From contig PDIP01000042.1 in the NCBI GenBank assembly GCA_002811645.1, forward strand, positions 38,543-98,735: DNA of 60,193 bases, given 5' to 3'. The translations under genes and the position numbers were made by a program. This DNA comes from Corallochytrium limacisporum. Lineage: Eukaryota; Opisthokonta. Shown here in pieces: positions 22,901-32,415 of this stretch. Below the pieces are notes generated by a model. It did no database searches and was not told the origin of the DNA. It saw only the letters and a list, made by a program, of their open reading frames with translations. Within the stretch, counting starts at the first letter, position 1; every line of letters begins with the position of its first letter.

Positions 22901-23714
22901 CTCGACATGTTGCTACACTGATACTCAATAGATGCTGACATCAAGGCAGTAGAAGACTTCTCCGGCTGGACCAGCAGGGATCCGCTGCCTGTACGTCGGA
23001 TCTGCAGCAAGTTGGCATCCGGAAGAATCAGAAAGTAGCTGAGCCCGGGCCAGCAAGTCCACTGGTTTGAAGAGTTCATCTTTAAAATTAGGCCCCCATT
23101 CCGGGATTCCTCTTTTTTAGATTTGCTTGCCCCGTGGGCGACGCCGTTCCACACAATTTTCTATTGACCGCACACCCACCGTAGTACTTGAACGGGGTAA
23201 ACCCCACACACAGTTCATGTGCATTGTACCACTACGGTTCAAAAAGCATATCTTCCTTCCTGTGGGTCACCTCTGGGCCAATTCTCCATACTATGTAGAG
23301 GAAGGCGGGTACTTTCACCTGCGCCAGAAATGCTCCCGCCTGGGTTATCCAACCGGGCCCTACTGACTCATAATGTTACTATGGCGAGCAGACACTTCGC
23401 TGTGTGAATTCCGTTTACATTTAGAGATCCATGCGAGCCAGGGCCTTGGTTCGTGTCGTGAGTCCGTGCTGTCATCTACTGACCTACCAGCGGGTGAGTC
23501 CGAATGGGGAGAAGAAGGCGTACAACTCTACGCGCATGTCGATATTCTTGTACTATTAGCTGCATGCACAACCACTCTTCGGACACAGTGGAGCAGGTGT
23601 TTTCGGAGAAACGGAAGCAATTATGCGTTGATAGTTCTGAGTGAGTGATGTTAAAGTATGCTTAACGGAATCGAATCGATTTCCTCGATCTGACACGGTT
23701 CAGAGGTATGCTTC
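19995..23714. other. Gene-poor block with possible decayed or intron-split membrane-protein fragments
   Basis: 3.7 kb without a convincing gene. Short minus-strand frames include hydrophobic stretches of good transmembrane character. One is at about 20913-21158, with ETIQLLFTQSGTWHDVV after an RRDS turn. One is at about 22452-22530 (PWFYIILAVNFGIGPIGAY). One is at about 22677-22790 (IPAMVLFGLTMLIRY). They lie in different frames and are broken by stops. They could be exons of an intron-bearing multi-pass gene, remains of one, or chance. A G-run of 12 is at about 22240. Nothing else was recognised. Confidence 0.4.
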
Positions 23715-24683
23715 ATGAAATTCCCCTGGATTACGCTTGCAGGAAAGCAGCAGCTACAACGGGTGCAAGGGAGTGTCGTGTTGAGGCTTTGCAGCTGCCC
23801 TTATCTTGGAATTAATTCTGCAACGCGTGCAACGGTCAAATGGGATACGCCAGTCGCCTCCTTCTCGGCCCGTAGTTACAGTAGCAGTGGTGGTGGAACC
23901 ACCAAGCATTTTGGTGAAATGGTTCATCGACAGATCGAGGAAGCCAAGACCTTGGTCGACGGAGCCAAAACCCTCGTCGCCTTCTCTGGCGCTGGTCTCA
24001 GTGCCGAGTCCGGTCTCGCAACGTTCAGAGACACGGAAACGCATGCTCTTTGGAGTCGCTTCGATCCGCACGATCTTGCGTCTCCACATGGATTCGCTCA
24101 GGATCCCCAATTGGTCACGGAGTGGTACAATTGGCGCCGTCAAACTCTCGCCAATGTCAAGCCCAATGATGCACACAAGGCACTGGGCAAGTGTGACGCA
24201 TTGATCAGCAACGTCACACAGAACGTCGACGACCTCTTGGAGCGTGGAGGCGTTAGCGGTGACAACGTACACCATTTGCATGGATCGCTCCTGTATGACC
24301 ACTGCAATAATCATTGTGGACACTCGGAGATGGTGGATCTCAGTAATCCGCCGAATCTTCGGGACTGCCCCAGATGCGGAAGAGCTCCGATGAGACCATC
24401 AGTGGTGTGGTTTGGTGAATCGCTGCCCTCGAAGGCGTGGGCAGCGTCCGAGCGGCTATGTCGCGAGGCGGACGTCCTTCTTGTCGTGGGCACTTCTGCA
24501 ACGGTCTACCCTGCGGCCGGTCTAATTGATGTCACACGCATAGGTGGTGGGAAGGTCGTCGTTTTCAACACGAATCCATCGCAGGCAAGTGACAGTGCGG
24601 ATGTTGAGATCATTGGGCCGTGTGGGCAGTACCTGCCGCTTGTGTTGGAATCGGTAGTTGAACGCGCGGAAAAGGAATCGTAA
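23715..24683 (+). CDS. SIRT5: SIRT5-like sirtuin (class III NAD-dependent deacylase)
   Basis: 322-residue NAD-dependent lysine deacylase. The NAD-binding motif GAGLSAESG is at 92-100, the FRD loop at 104-106 and the TQNVDDL motif at 168-174. The catalytic histidine is H189 in HLHG, and zinc is bound by C197, C201, C218 and C221. Class III sirtuins use a Tyr-X-X-Arg pair to hold acidic acyl groups; the matching Y138-N-W-R141 is present, so desuccinylase/demalonylase activity is predicted. The first 65 residues are basic and Ser/Arg-rich with no acidic run and look like a mitochondrial presequence, the usual location of SIRT5. An oddity is Asp where many family members have Gly or Glu in the TQN(I/V)D(G/E)L motif. 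Start ATG at 23715. It converges on the mitochondrial-looking gene at 24894. Confidence 0.92.
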   Translation: MKFPWITLAGKQQLQRVQGSVVLRLCSCPYLGINSATRATVKWDTPVASFSARSYSSSGGGTTKHFGEMVHRQIEEAKTLVDGAKTLVAFSGAGLSAESGLATFRDTETHALWSRFDPHDLASPHGFAQDPQLVTEWYNWRRQTLANVKPNDAHKALGKCDALISNVTQNVDDLLERGGVSGDNVHHLHGSLLYDHCNNHCGHSEMVDLSNPPNLRDCPRCGRAPMRPSVVWFGESLPSKAWAASERLCREADVLLVVGTSATVYPAAGLIDVTRIGGGKVVVFNTNPSQASDSADVEIIGPCGQYLPLVLESVVERAEKES

Positions 24684-24893
24684 CCAATTTATTTCACATG
24701 AAAGTTGGATGCTTTGGATTAGAATATTTAGATCCTTAAAAAGGTTTTGAAAATGGTGTCACGGAATCGTTTTACTTAGTTCGGGATCCACATAGGATGT
24801 GGATGGAAGAGCGCATATTGCCGAAGTCTGTTTTGGACTGCCTTTCAGTTTATCAAAATCTTGTTCTTTGACTTTTCGATGACAAAAACAGCT

Positions 24894-25499
24894 TTACCGA
24901 ATGACACGGTGCTTGCCGGAATCTGCTGAAGCCCCGCTGCTTGTGATAGGCTGCTGTATGACGGGCACTGCCGGCGCAGAGGAAGTCCCATGCGTGGCGT
25001 TGCCAGTGGCCTTGTCGCCCAGAGCGAGCATATCACTCAGCGTCATCTGTTGAGATCCCAGGCGGCTGGCCTCCTTCTTTATGGTGATGAAAACTTCATG
25101 CATCTCTGTCATGGTCTGTTCCCATGTTAGACTTTTCCACCAAGTCTGGGCTGCCCTGGCACTTACCCGCTGATTGATGAGCTTCGTGATCTGCAGTTCA
25201 GGGGAACTGCTATCGTAGTCTGGAGAGAACGCCAGGCGGTACACTGTCAACTCTCTTTCAAGTGCTTCCTTGTCCTTGGCAGCCTGGGTCTTGTAGTCTT
25301 CGAGCTTCTTCTCTGTCTGGTACCATTGCACGCCTGCGCCAATGGCAACCATTGAGAATATCAACGCCCCATTGCGCTCCAAGAAGTTTGGTTCTCGCTT
25401 GGAGACCTTGGATGCGTTGGCACGGACCTGTCCCTTGGGCACGGAAGTAACTGACTTTCGTAGCAGAACGGGTGCTCTGTTGAATGCACGACCCAACAT
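24894..25499 (-). CDS. Hypothetical mitochondrial membrane protein with coiled coil
   Basis: 201-residue protein, family not recognised. Residues 1-35 are Arg/Lys/Ser-rich without acids (MLGRAFNRAPVLLRKSVTSV), a good matrix-targeting presequence. A hydrophobic helix follows at about 44-62 (GALIFSMVAIGAGVQWY), then a short charged coiled coil (about 63-90, EKKLEDYKTQAAKDKEALERE). The remainder is mostly helical and soluble, with a polar C-terminal tail. The layout resembles small inner-membrane assembly or scaffold proteins, but no motif fixes a function. Start ATG is at 25497-25499. It sits tail to tail with the SIRT5-like gene and head to head with the HCCS gene, both mitochondrial. Confidence 0.7.
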   Translation of the reverse strand: MLGRAFNRAPVLLRKSVTSVPKGQVRANASKVSKREPNFLERNGALIFSMVAIGAGVQWYQTEKKLEDYKTQAAKDKEALERELTVYRLAFSPDYDSSSPELQITKLINQRVSARAAQTWWKSLTWEQTMTEMHEVFITIKKEASRLGSQQMTLSDMLALGDKATGNATHGTSSAPAVPVIQQPITSSGASADSGKHRVIR

Positions 25500-26230
25500 T
25501 GTTTTGATTTCTCTTGCTCGTCGCCAGTTTATCTCTCAGAGGGGAACTACGCTCAGACGCGGATCACAAACAAATTGCGTGGCATGAAACTAAAACTCGC
25601 TTTATACCCTTTGGTTCATAGCATTGGATACAAGAGTATCGCTGAGTTTACCCCAATCATACACGATAAATGCTCAGCCGCTCTTACTTGATACTGACAA
25701 GCAGACTATTCTCAGCACATTCCGTTCCGCCATTGTGAGACTGTAAACTAGGATGTCGCGTGATTACCCAGTAACCCCACCCGCACTGCCCCCCTTCGCT
25801 TGGCGCGCAAAACCCCCGGTCACCATTGGTTCGCCTTCCGCTTCAGTTTAAGCCTTCCCTAGGATGGAAAGAAATGCCCCCGTCCCAGAGGAGAAGGGGG
25901 TAGGGGCCTTTTCACCAGCCAAGTAAAGCCCCACACCCTCCCACGACGGTCGGGACACCGGGTCTCAAGTTCTGCACAGCCGAACAGTACAAACAAGAGC
26001 TGGAGAACTGGGCCCCACAGCACTATGGAATTGCGACCACTGGCAAAGAGTTTATCGGTAACGGGTATTTAATTCCTGAATGAGCGAGCATCGAGAGCTT
26101 AAACACTGCCACATTGGTTTACAAATGCGAAATTGATTCCATGGATACCATGTGAAGGAAACGAGCCAACGGAAGGCTAGGGAATTTATTGGATTACTTG
26201 CATGAACACGTCTCCGATCTGAAACGAATA
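25500..26230. other. Divergent promoter region between two mitochondrial genes
   Basis: About 730 bp shared by the mitochondrial-looking gene (-) and HCCS (+). It includes a GC-rich block at 25780-25960 with a TTGGCGCGCAA element near 25800 and an ATTGGTT (CCAAT-type) motif near 25826. No gene seen. Confidence 0.45.
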
Positions 26231-27022
26231 ATGGGCCAGACATCGTCTCAACAGAGTGGGGGCAGAGCAGCTAATAGAGGCTGCCCTATGGAAGCAGCCA
26301 AGGATGAAGATGGTATTAATCCCTTGAACAACATGGACCGCAGCCTCCAGGGGTCTGTGGATGGAAAAGTCCTACCTACCGACCGCATGACTTCCAGCAT
26401 TCCGCGCGGAGAGAAAGGCATGGAGGACCCCAAGGGTAAGCGTTGGGTATATCCCAGCCAGCAGATGTTCTATAATGCCATGAAGAAGAAGAACTGGAAC
26501 CCGAGACAGGAGGACATGGCCTCCGTAGTGGCCATCCACAACGCTGTTAATGAAAGGACATGGCAACATATTCTAATATGGGAGCACATGCGGAATCCGC
26601 AGCTAGGCATTCTTTCGGGACCATCGGAATCACCGGACTTTGAAAAAGCCAAGAACACGCATAGGGATACATCGGCAGCAAACGATAGTGCTGCTGGCGA
26701 TCAGACGCGGGCATGTTCTCAGATCCCATCATTGATTCGGTTTGTTGGCAAACCAGATGAACTCAGTCCGCGTGCCAGAGTCTGGACGCTACTTGGCTAC
26801 ACAGCCCCTTTTGACCGCCATGATTGGACTATTCGTCGGCCTGACACCAACGAAGAGGTCCGCTATATTATTGACTACTACTCTGCTACTCCTGCGCCGG
26901 GTAGCCCCGCGGGATTCTTCCTTGACGTCCGTCCGGCTCTGGACCGACCGGGTGCCGTTGCTGAACGGGCATTCATGTTTATGCGCAGGAATTTTACAAG
27001 TCCAGGCAAGGCCAGTGCTTAG
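26231..27022 (+). CDS. HCCS: Holocytochrome c synthase (cytochrome c heme lyase)
   Basis: 263-residue enzyme of the mitochondrial intermembrane space that attaches heme covalently to the CXXCH motif of apocytochrome c (System III). An N-terminal Cys-Pro heme-type motif is at C18-P19. The heme-ligand histidine lies in AIHNAVNE at H103. The family blocks WQHILIWE, PSLIRFVGK, LSPRARVWTLLGY, PFDRHDW, VRYIIDYY and FLDVRPALD follow in order. An insertion of about 35 residues separates the WEH and PSLIRF blocks where the human protein has a short loop. Start is ATG at 26231 (MGQTSS...); an in-frame TTG upstream is not used. Both cytochrome c and c1 could be substrates, as only one synthase is visible here. 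Confidence 0.95.
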   Translation: MGQTSSQQSGGRAANRGCPMEAAKDEDGINPLNNMDRSLQGSVDGKVLPTDRMTSSIPRGEKGMEDPKGKRWVYPSQQMFYNAMKKKNWNPRQEDMASVVAIHNAVNERTWQHILIWEHMRNPQLGILSGPSESPDFEKAKNTHRDTSAANDSAAGDQTRACSQIPSLIRFVGKPDELSPRARVWTLLGYTAPFDRHDWTIRRPDTNEEVRYIIDYYSATPAPGSPAGFFLDVRPALDRPGAVAERAFMFMRRNFTSPGKASA

Positions 27023-27252
27023 AATTTGTGAAGTCAAGTGACAAGTAACCGGGTAGAGATGTATCATATATTAACTGCAAGACTTCATTTCAACACGTCG
27101 GTCTACGAGCTTTAGGCGCACTGCGTCAAATGGACAAGATTCAAAAGTTGCATCACAAGAGGATTTGTGGGGTAATAAAAGTGTACTAAACTGCACAAGA
27201 AATGACGTCCTGATACAAACACAACATGCTTTAGATCCTTCCAATCCACTCT

Positions 27253-29517
27253 TCACCTCATCGCCCTGTAGAGCATGCTGAGATAGGTCATAACACTACG
27301 ACTATCTGGCAGCAACCCCTGCGCAAAGTCTGCCGGGTCTAGCAGTACTGGTACATCTGCGACCGCCTCGGCCGTATCAAAGGCTAGTTTACAATTCTTC
27401 AGTGCGTCCTCGGTTACGTCACGCTCGTACTTTATCTTGTTGCGGAAGAGACTGCTAGCAATGGCCAAGAAAGCCTTACCATCCGCAAAACTTTCGGAAA
27501 AGTTTTCAATTTCCACACCTGAATAGCCCATGGTCATGTTCTGGGCCCAACGGAGAATGGCACCGCCTTGGCCGTTGCCAGCGGTGAAATTGCAGGAGCT
27601 CAGACCGCGGTTATGCTTCTTGGCCTGCGACGGTTTTGTGAAACCGGTCAAATCAGGGCAAGACTCTGCTACGGCCTTCTGTGGAACTGGAGACGTCTTC
27701 TTCAGCTGGGAGCGGAAATCAGTTCCAGTCGGAGCAGCAGTTGCACGAGCTGTAGGACCAGTGCTCTTCTTAGCAGCGGTAACGTTGGCACGCCAGTCGT
27801 GGTTGGGCTTGGAAACAGGAGACTGGGCAGCAGACACCTGGGATGCTAGAGTGCCATCATCAGGTTCCAGGCCAGCTTTGATGCGTGCCAGCTTTTCTTT
27901 TTCAAGACGACGTTTTTCCATCCTCTCCCGGAAGTCCCGCTCCCACTCGTCGATGTCTTCAGGCTGGGAATTCTTGGGCTCTTCTTCCTTGACTGGCTGT
28001 GGTTTTGGTTTTCCACCGGTTGACGTCTCCGTCTTTCGCAGTTCGACTTTTTGAGCAGGAGCAGCTGTCAAGACAGGAGTAGAGGCAAATTTAGGTTCTG
28101 TCTTGCGCAGTTGCACCGCACGCGCAGGGGACGTTTCCTTTGATTCGAATGCCTTGCGAGTGTTCGAGATGGGGACGGCAGCGCTGACTTTCTTCAGTTG
28201 AGGCCTCTCAAGCCTGGATTCCTCGTTCTTTGGCCTTTCAAAACGGGAGCCTAGATGCTTAGCACTCTTCGTGGCGGGCGTCTTTTTGAGCATGCTCTGC
28301 CCAAACTTCTCAACGGGTGCTGTGGTCTGCTCGTGCTTTGACCTTAGATCAGCAACGCTGTGACGGACTTGCTTGTTGGCAAATAGAGATGAGGTCGAGC
28401 TCATAGGTGTGGACTGCTTAGGGGTCATCTGGCCAGAGTCGCTGATGTTGCTGCCACTGTCAGCCGGTTCCAGACCGGCCTTGATTCGTGCCTGCCTTTC
28501 TTTTTCGATGCGACGCTTCTCTAAGCGCTCGCGAAAGTTTCGCTCCCACTCGTCAATATCTTCAGATTCGGACTCCTTGGGTACTTTCTCAATAGACTGG
28601 GCGGCTTGGACTGGCTCTGGTTTGGACTCTGGGACCGATGTTTTCTCGACTGGTTCAAACTCACTCTCCGGCTGAGTTTTCTGGTCTTTCTCAGGCAAGG
28701 GTACCTCCTCTTCATTCTCCTCTTCGGCATCTTCGTTATCCTTAGCTAGATTGTTCATGGACGTCGAGGGCGTAAAGTCAGCGCACAGGTTCTGGAGAGA
28801 TGCCATTGAAGACCGCAGAGAATTCATGGATGTGCGATGCTTTGCGTGTCGGTTGAGGATGTCATTGATGGAGGACGTATCAGCCTTGCCGCCCTCTGGG
28901 CGTTCGATACTTCCTCGGTCCACGGCTTTTGCAGCTGATCTCTCTTGTTGCTGTTCAGAATGTGCTCTGTCCTCTTCCTCTGCTTGAGCTTCAGGCTCTG
29001 TCTTAGCTGTAGCAGAAGTCTCTGCCCGAGCTTGAGAATCTTCTTTGTTCTTGCTCTTTATCTCATCCACTGCCTTGGTCTGTGCCTCTGCCTCTGCCTT
29101 GGCCTGTGCCTCTGCCTCTGCCTTGGCCTGTGCCTCTGCCTCTGCCTTGGCCTGTGCCTCTGCCTCTGCCTTGGCCTTGGCCTCTGCCTCTGCCTTGGCC
29201 TTGACCTCTGCCTCTGCTTTCTCTGCGGTCTCCACACTACCGTTCTTGGTCTTGCTCTCGACTGTACTTGTGGGCACTGATACCGCGGCTGCACAGATGA
29301 CCTTCTTCTCGAGGCCGACATCCACCTTACGAATCACAGATACGGCTGCGGACTGGCGGGTGCGAGGCGCCCTCTTCAGGTCCAATTCAGCATCGATAGA
29401 AGCCAGACGTGCTTCGCGTTCCTTTCGGCGCTGTTCACGTTCTGCTGCACGCTTCGCCTTTGCTGCCTGCAGCTCGGCTTCGATCTGAGCTTCGCGCTCC
29501 TTGATGTCTGAATTCAT
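27253..29517 (-). CDS. Coiled-coil protein with C-terminal calponin-homology domain
   Basis: 754 residues, predicted cytoskeletal. Residues 1-60 are a charged helix. At about 98-145 there is an Ala/Glu/Lys repeat of eight-residue units. A 32-residue charged helical module occurs twice, at about 317-352 and 519-550 (DIDEWER(N/D)FRER, then EKRR, then ARIKAGLEP). The last 105 residues form a single CH domain (GGAILRWAQNMTMGYSGVEI, NFSESFADGKAFLAI, and a closing PDSRSVMTYLSMLYRAM), similar to CH domains of smoothelin/cytospin-type actin-associated proteins. Between the parts lies Ser/Pro/Lys-rich linker. A role at actin or microtubules is inferred from the CH domain only. Start ATG at 29515-29517. 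A single CH domain often does not bind actin by itself. Confidence 0.75.
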   Translation of the reverse strand: MNSDIKEREAQIEAELQAAKAKRAAEREQRRKEREARLASIDAELDLKRAPRTRQSAAVSVIRKVDVGLEKKVICAAAVSVPTSTVESKTKNGSVETAEKAEAEVKAKAEAEAKAKAEAEAQAKAEAEAQAKAEAEAQAKAEAEAQTKAVDEIKSKNKEDSQARAETSATAKTEPEAQAEEEDRAHSEQQQERSAAKAVDRGSIERPEGGKADTSSINDILNRHAKHRTSMNSLRSSMASLQNLCADFTPSTSMNNLAKDNEDAEEENEEEVPLPEKDQKTQPESEFEPVEKTSVPESKPEPVQAAQSIEKVPKESESEDIDEWERNFRERLEKRRIEKERQARIKAGLEPADSGSNISDSGQMTPKQSTPMSSTSSLFANKQVRHSVADLRSKHEQTTAPVEKFGQSMLKKTPATKSAKHLGSRFERPKNEESRLERPQLKKVSAAVPISNTRKAFESKETSPARAVQLRKTEPKFASTPVLTAAPAQKVELRKTETSTGGKPKPQPVKEEEPKNSQPEDIDEWERDFRERMEKRRLEKEKLARIKAGLEPDDGTLASQVSAAQSPVSKPNHDWRANVTAAKKSTGPTARATAAPTGTDFRSQLKKTSPVPQKAVAESCPDLTGFTKPSQAKKHNRGLSSCNFTAGNGQGGAILRWAQNMTMGYSGVEIENFSESFADGKAFLAIASSLFRNKIKYERDVTEDALKNCKLAFDTAEAVADVPVLLDPADFAQGLLPDSRSVMTYLSMLYRAMR
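29081..29224 (-). repeat. 24-bp tandem repeat, six units, in the CH-domain gene
   Basis: Units start at 29081, 29105, 29129, 29153, 29177 and 29201. The first four are essentially identical, the last two diverged. Each encodes eight residues of the type AEAEAQAK, making a highly charged helix. Confidence 0.95.
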
Positions 29518-30697
29518 GATCCACTTCCGGGTTGCTCTTCTTGTAATTCTTTAAATGTCAAAAACACTCTACTCCGCGTATGAAACACTACTCACGTAAT
29601 CTAGTACCCATTGGATGGGCTGTGCCACGCCTTTGGATGTTTAGTTTTCCTGTTCTTGTTGTATACTAGCACAGCGGTCTCATTAACCTTTGCCGTACAC
29701 TTTATCCTTGAACAAAATTGGAGCTGCTCAACTCAGTTCCAGACACCAGGAAGCGAGTGCTGCATCTCACAGAATAGATCATCTACACCAATGAGAGATA
29801 GATCAGATGCAGAGAGGAATGGCATCTCCATCTTTTCGTGACACTCACGTTTCATTGCCAAAGACCCACCTCGCGTTTCCCCTTCCTCGATCGCTTGCAA
29901 ACAGGGGGCGGGTGCGCACGCCACTTTTGAGCTCGCAACCGTTTCTTTCTTGGTGGGGGCGAGGAGACGGGGGTAGTAGGAAATTAGGGAGGGGCATTCG
30001 AGACACGCACATTGGTGCTGAAAATTGTTCTCCCCACTTCCGCCCACGGTTATTGTTACTCCAGGCGCATTGGGGGCCAATGGCAAGAGAAAAATCCAGC
30101 GTGTATGAGGGTCCTCATCCCCTGCCAACGCAAGCAAGCGAAATGGGTAGAGTGCTCACCAGTCACCGGTGATCAAACCTTCAGGCCCGCGGAGACATTT
30201 ATATCTGTTTGAAACCACAGCCACTGCATGCACAAGGTATGACCATGAGGGTGTTTGAAAGATGATGCGATGCCGTGATGGAATGGAACAGGCTTCACCG
30301 GCACTGTGAATTCGCCTGTGTGGGTTGGCTATTGGGCGCCAAATCCTACTGCTGATTGGCTAGAAAATTCCTCAATTTTACAAACGGTCCAAGAAAGGTT
30401 TCAATCTCGAAATATTTGATTGGTTTTTTTTTAAATCGTGGGAGTCTATTTCATTAAAATGTTGGTCACCTTCCTAGGTTACGTGTGACTTACAGCTTGG
30501 GTCTGTATGTCACAGTCAAAAGCCCGTGAAGATCATAGAGTATTCCAAGGCCTTCGACCCTTTCAAGGACTACACACTGGATTCAGGGCGGACGCCCACC
30601 CAATGAATTACGCAATGCTAATCAGTGCTCAATACTGTTATCATTGAACACTCATTCGACACTAAATGACACGGCTTTCGACAGAGATGGAGCCTAT
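29518..30697. other. Intergenic region upstream of the CH-domain gene
   Basis: 1.2 kb between two minus-strand genes, with a GC-rich segment at 29870-30070. No protein-like frame was recognised. It includes the E2F/CCAAT-type cluster listed separately. Confidence 0.5.
30323..30362. promoter_or_regulatory. E2F-like palindrome flanked by CCAAT-type boxes
   Basis: TTGGGCGCCAAA at 30332-30343 contains a perfect TTTGGCGC E2F/DP consensus on the minus strand. ATTGG (inverted CCAAT) motifs lie at 30331 and 30355. The pairing resembles cell-cycle promoters, but the nearest minus-strand start is about 800 bp away, so the target gene is uncertain. Confidence 0.3.
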
Positions 30698-31684
30698 CTA
30701 CAAAACCAATCCTTCTGCCGTTAATGGGATCCGCAGCCCATCCCAGGCCACGACCACCCGCAGCAAGTGGTTGCGATGTGGGTAGTCAGCCACTCTCTTC
30801 ATAAGCTGGGCATTGCAGTAGTCTTGCAATTCATGATGCTCCACGATGTGGCACATGCCTGTGAGGTAGCAAATTTCCAAGCTATCCTCTGCCAGACGCC
30901 AGGCCACCCCTAGGGCATCGTCAACGCTGAAATGACTGACGTGGGATTCCCATTTGAGAGCATCAATAATCAGGATCTTAGTGCCCCGTAGCAGCGGCCA
31001 GGTCTCGTCCGGGATGGTTCCAACATCGCTGATGTAACACGTGTCGCCAAACCGGAACCCTAGACTCCAGAAATTGGGTCCATGAAGGACAGGCAGAGGG
31101 GTCCAGTCCCGGTAGTCAGCGCAAGCAAATTTAAGATTGCGATCAAAGACGTTGAACCCCAACTCTGCTACTAATCCGCTTCCCGTGGCTTTGGATGTGT
31201 CGACCAGGTATGGGAATGCACTCCGACAAACCTGCAGGGTCGGTTCATCGCAGTAAATGTCCATATGTGGCTGGACATGGCCCCTGAGGGTCCAGTCCCT
31301 CAGATCATCCAGACCGAGCATCGCATCAGAGTGCCCATGGGTGAGAATTACACCGTCAATCCGCGAGTAGCCATACCGGGGAAAGAATGCGATAGCTGAG
31401 GACCGAAAGCTCTTGCCCACATCAATGACAACTCGGCGGTCGTGGCATGTATCACCATGGAGTGCTTGTTGACTGCACCGCAGAGTCACTACGACGCTGG
31501 TGTTCCTGCGGTGGTTGTGGTTCCAAGGATCCCGGGCGAGATTGCACGTTTTGCAACATTCACCGGGAGGCTTAACTAAACAACCCATAGACGGAACCCC
31601 CGTGGACGTGCCCGTACCTAGGAAAGCAAGACTGATTGGCACTAGACAATCATCCCTTGCTGCTAGAGACTCTTCTTGTGTCAT
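30698..31684 (-). CDS. PhnP-like metallo-beta-lactamase-fold hydrolase
   Basis: 328-residue member of the metallo-beta-lactamase superfamily, closest in pattern to the PhnP-type phosphodiesterases found widely in fungi, plants and protists. It opens with FLGTGTSTGVPSMGC and a cysteine-bearing segment (CCKTCN) that may bind structural zinc. The metal motif is LTHGHSDAMLGLDDLRDW: H-X-H-X-D with Ala in place of the next His, which as I recall is also usual in the eukaryotic branch. Further metal ligands are in ISDVGT and in SHFSVDDAL and CHIVEHHE. Probable substrate is a cyclic or activated phosphodiester; the physiological one is unknown. Start is ATG at 31682-31684; an in-frame TTG two codons earlier is not a start. 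Confidence 0.85.
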   Translation of the reverse strand: MTQEESLAARDDCLVPISLAFLGTGTSTGVPSMGCLVKPPGECCKTCNLARDPWNHNHRRNTSVVVTLRCSQQALHGDTCHDRRVVIDVGKSFRSSAIAFFPRYGYSRIDGVILTHGHSDAMLGLDDLRDWTLRGHVQPHMDIYCDEPTLQVCRSAFPYLVDTSKATGSGLVAELGFNVFDRNLKFACADYRDWTPLPVLHGPNFWSLGFRFGDTCYISDVGTIPDETWPLLRGTKILIIDALKWESHVSHFSVDDALGVAWRLAEDSLEICYLTGMCHIVEHHELQDYCNAQLMKRVADYPHRNHLLRVVVAWDGLRIPLTAEGLVL

Positions 31685-32415
31685 AGCCAAAGTTTCTCTT
31701 ACTCAGTCTCTCTCCGTTGTGTGTCTGTGCGTCTGTCTGTGTGTTGGGTATGTTGATCTGTTTCATTCCACCACCGCCTTCTTGTGCTTGTATCTCGCGT
31801 CACAGTGGCGGTGATGCTTGTACCGGAGTCGCTCAATAATCGCTTGAAGAACAGGGCCAATGAGTGAATTGCAATGCGTCTTTGAAATAAGCACTACAGT
31901 ATATCAAGATATCGTTTTGACATACAATGATGATCCATTGTTCTCCGCCCACCACCACTTGCCCGATCCTCCCCTCGTCGGCCCAGGCCCCGGAACAGAG
32001 GGGCAAAGGCGGACAATGATGGGACAAAGAGGGAGGGGTGAGGGACGCCCAGGTGACTGGGAATATAATTTGTCCTAGTAGGTGGAAAATAAATCACAGG
32101 GTCTTATTGTTGGATTGGAAACACCCAGCGCATCTCCAAAGAGAAATGAGTGAAAGGAGCCGAATTCATATGTTTTGTAAGAATACTTGCCGTCGTATAC
32201 TTTAAAAATGCTACAGTAAGCTGGATGGCGTAATAGCTGGTGTTTCATCTAGAAACACAACCGATTTTGATCACAGACACATTATAATGTAGCTATCTGT
32301 TGTCAATTATTACGTTTGCATATAGTTAAGAGAATTGAATATGCGAAAGCCTCAAGAAATGCATTGAATTCGATTCCACTCTCGAATCGAATAGAATATC
32401 GGTGTGATGTCACTT
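31685..32415. other. Intergenic region, metallo-beta-lactamase gene to C2CD5
   Basis: Upstream region of the metallo-beta-lactamase gene and 3' flank of C2CD5. CT and GT-rich sequence lies immediately upstream of the former (31690-31750). No gene seen. Confidence 0.5.
32368..32392. other. Perfect hairpin in the 3' flank of C2CD5
   Basis: Nine-base arms ATTCGATTC / GAATCGAAT enclose a seven-base loop. It lies 24 bp beyond the C2CD5 stop codon and would fold in the 3' untranslated region of that mRNA. Confidence 0.5.
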
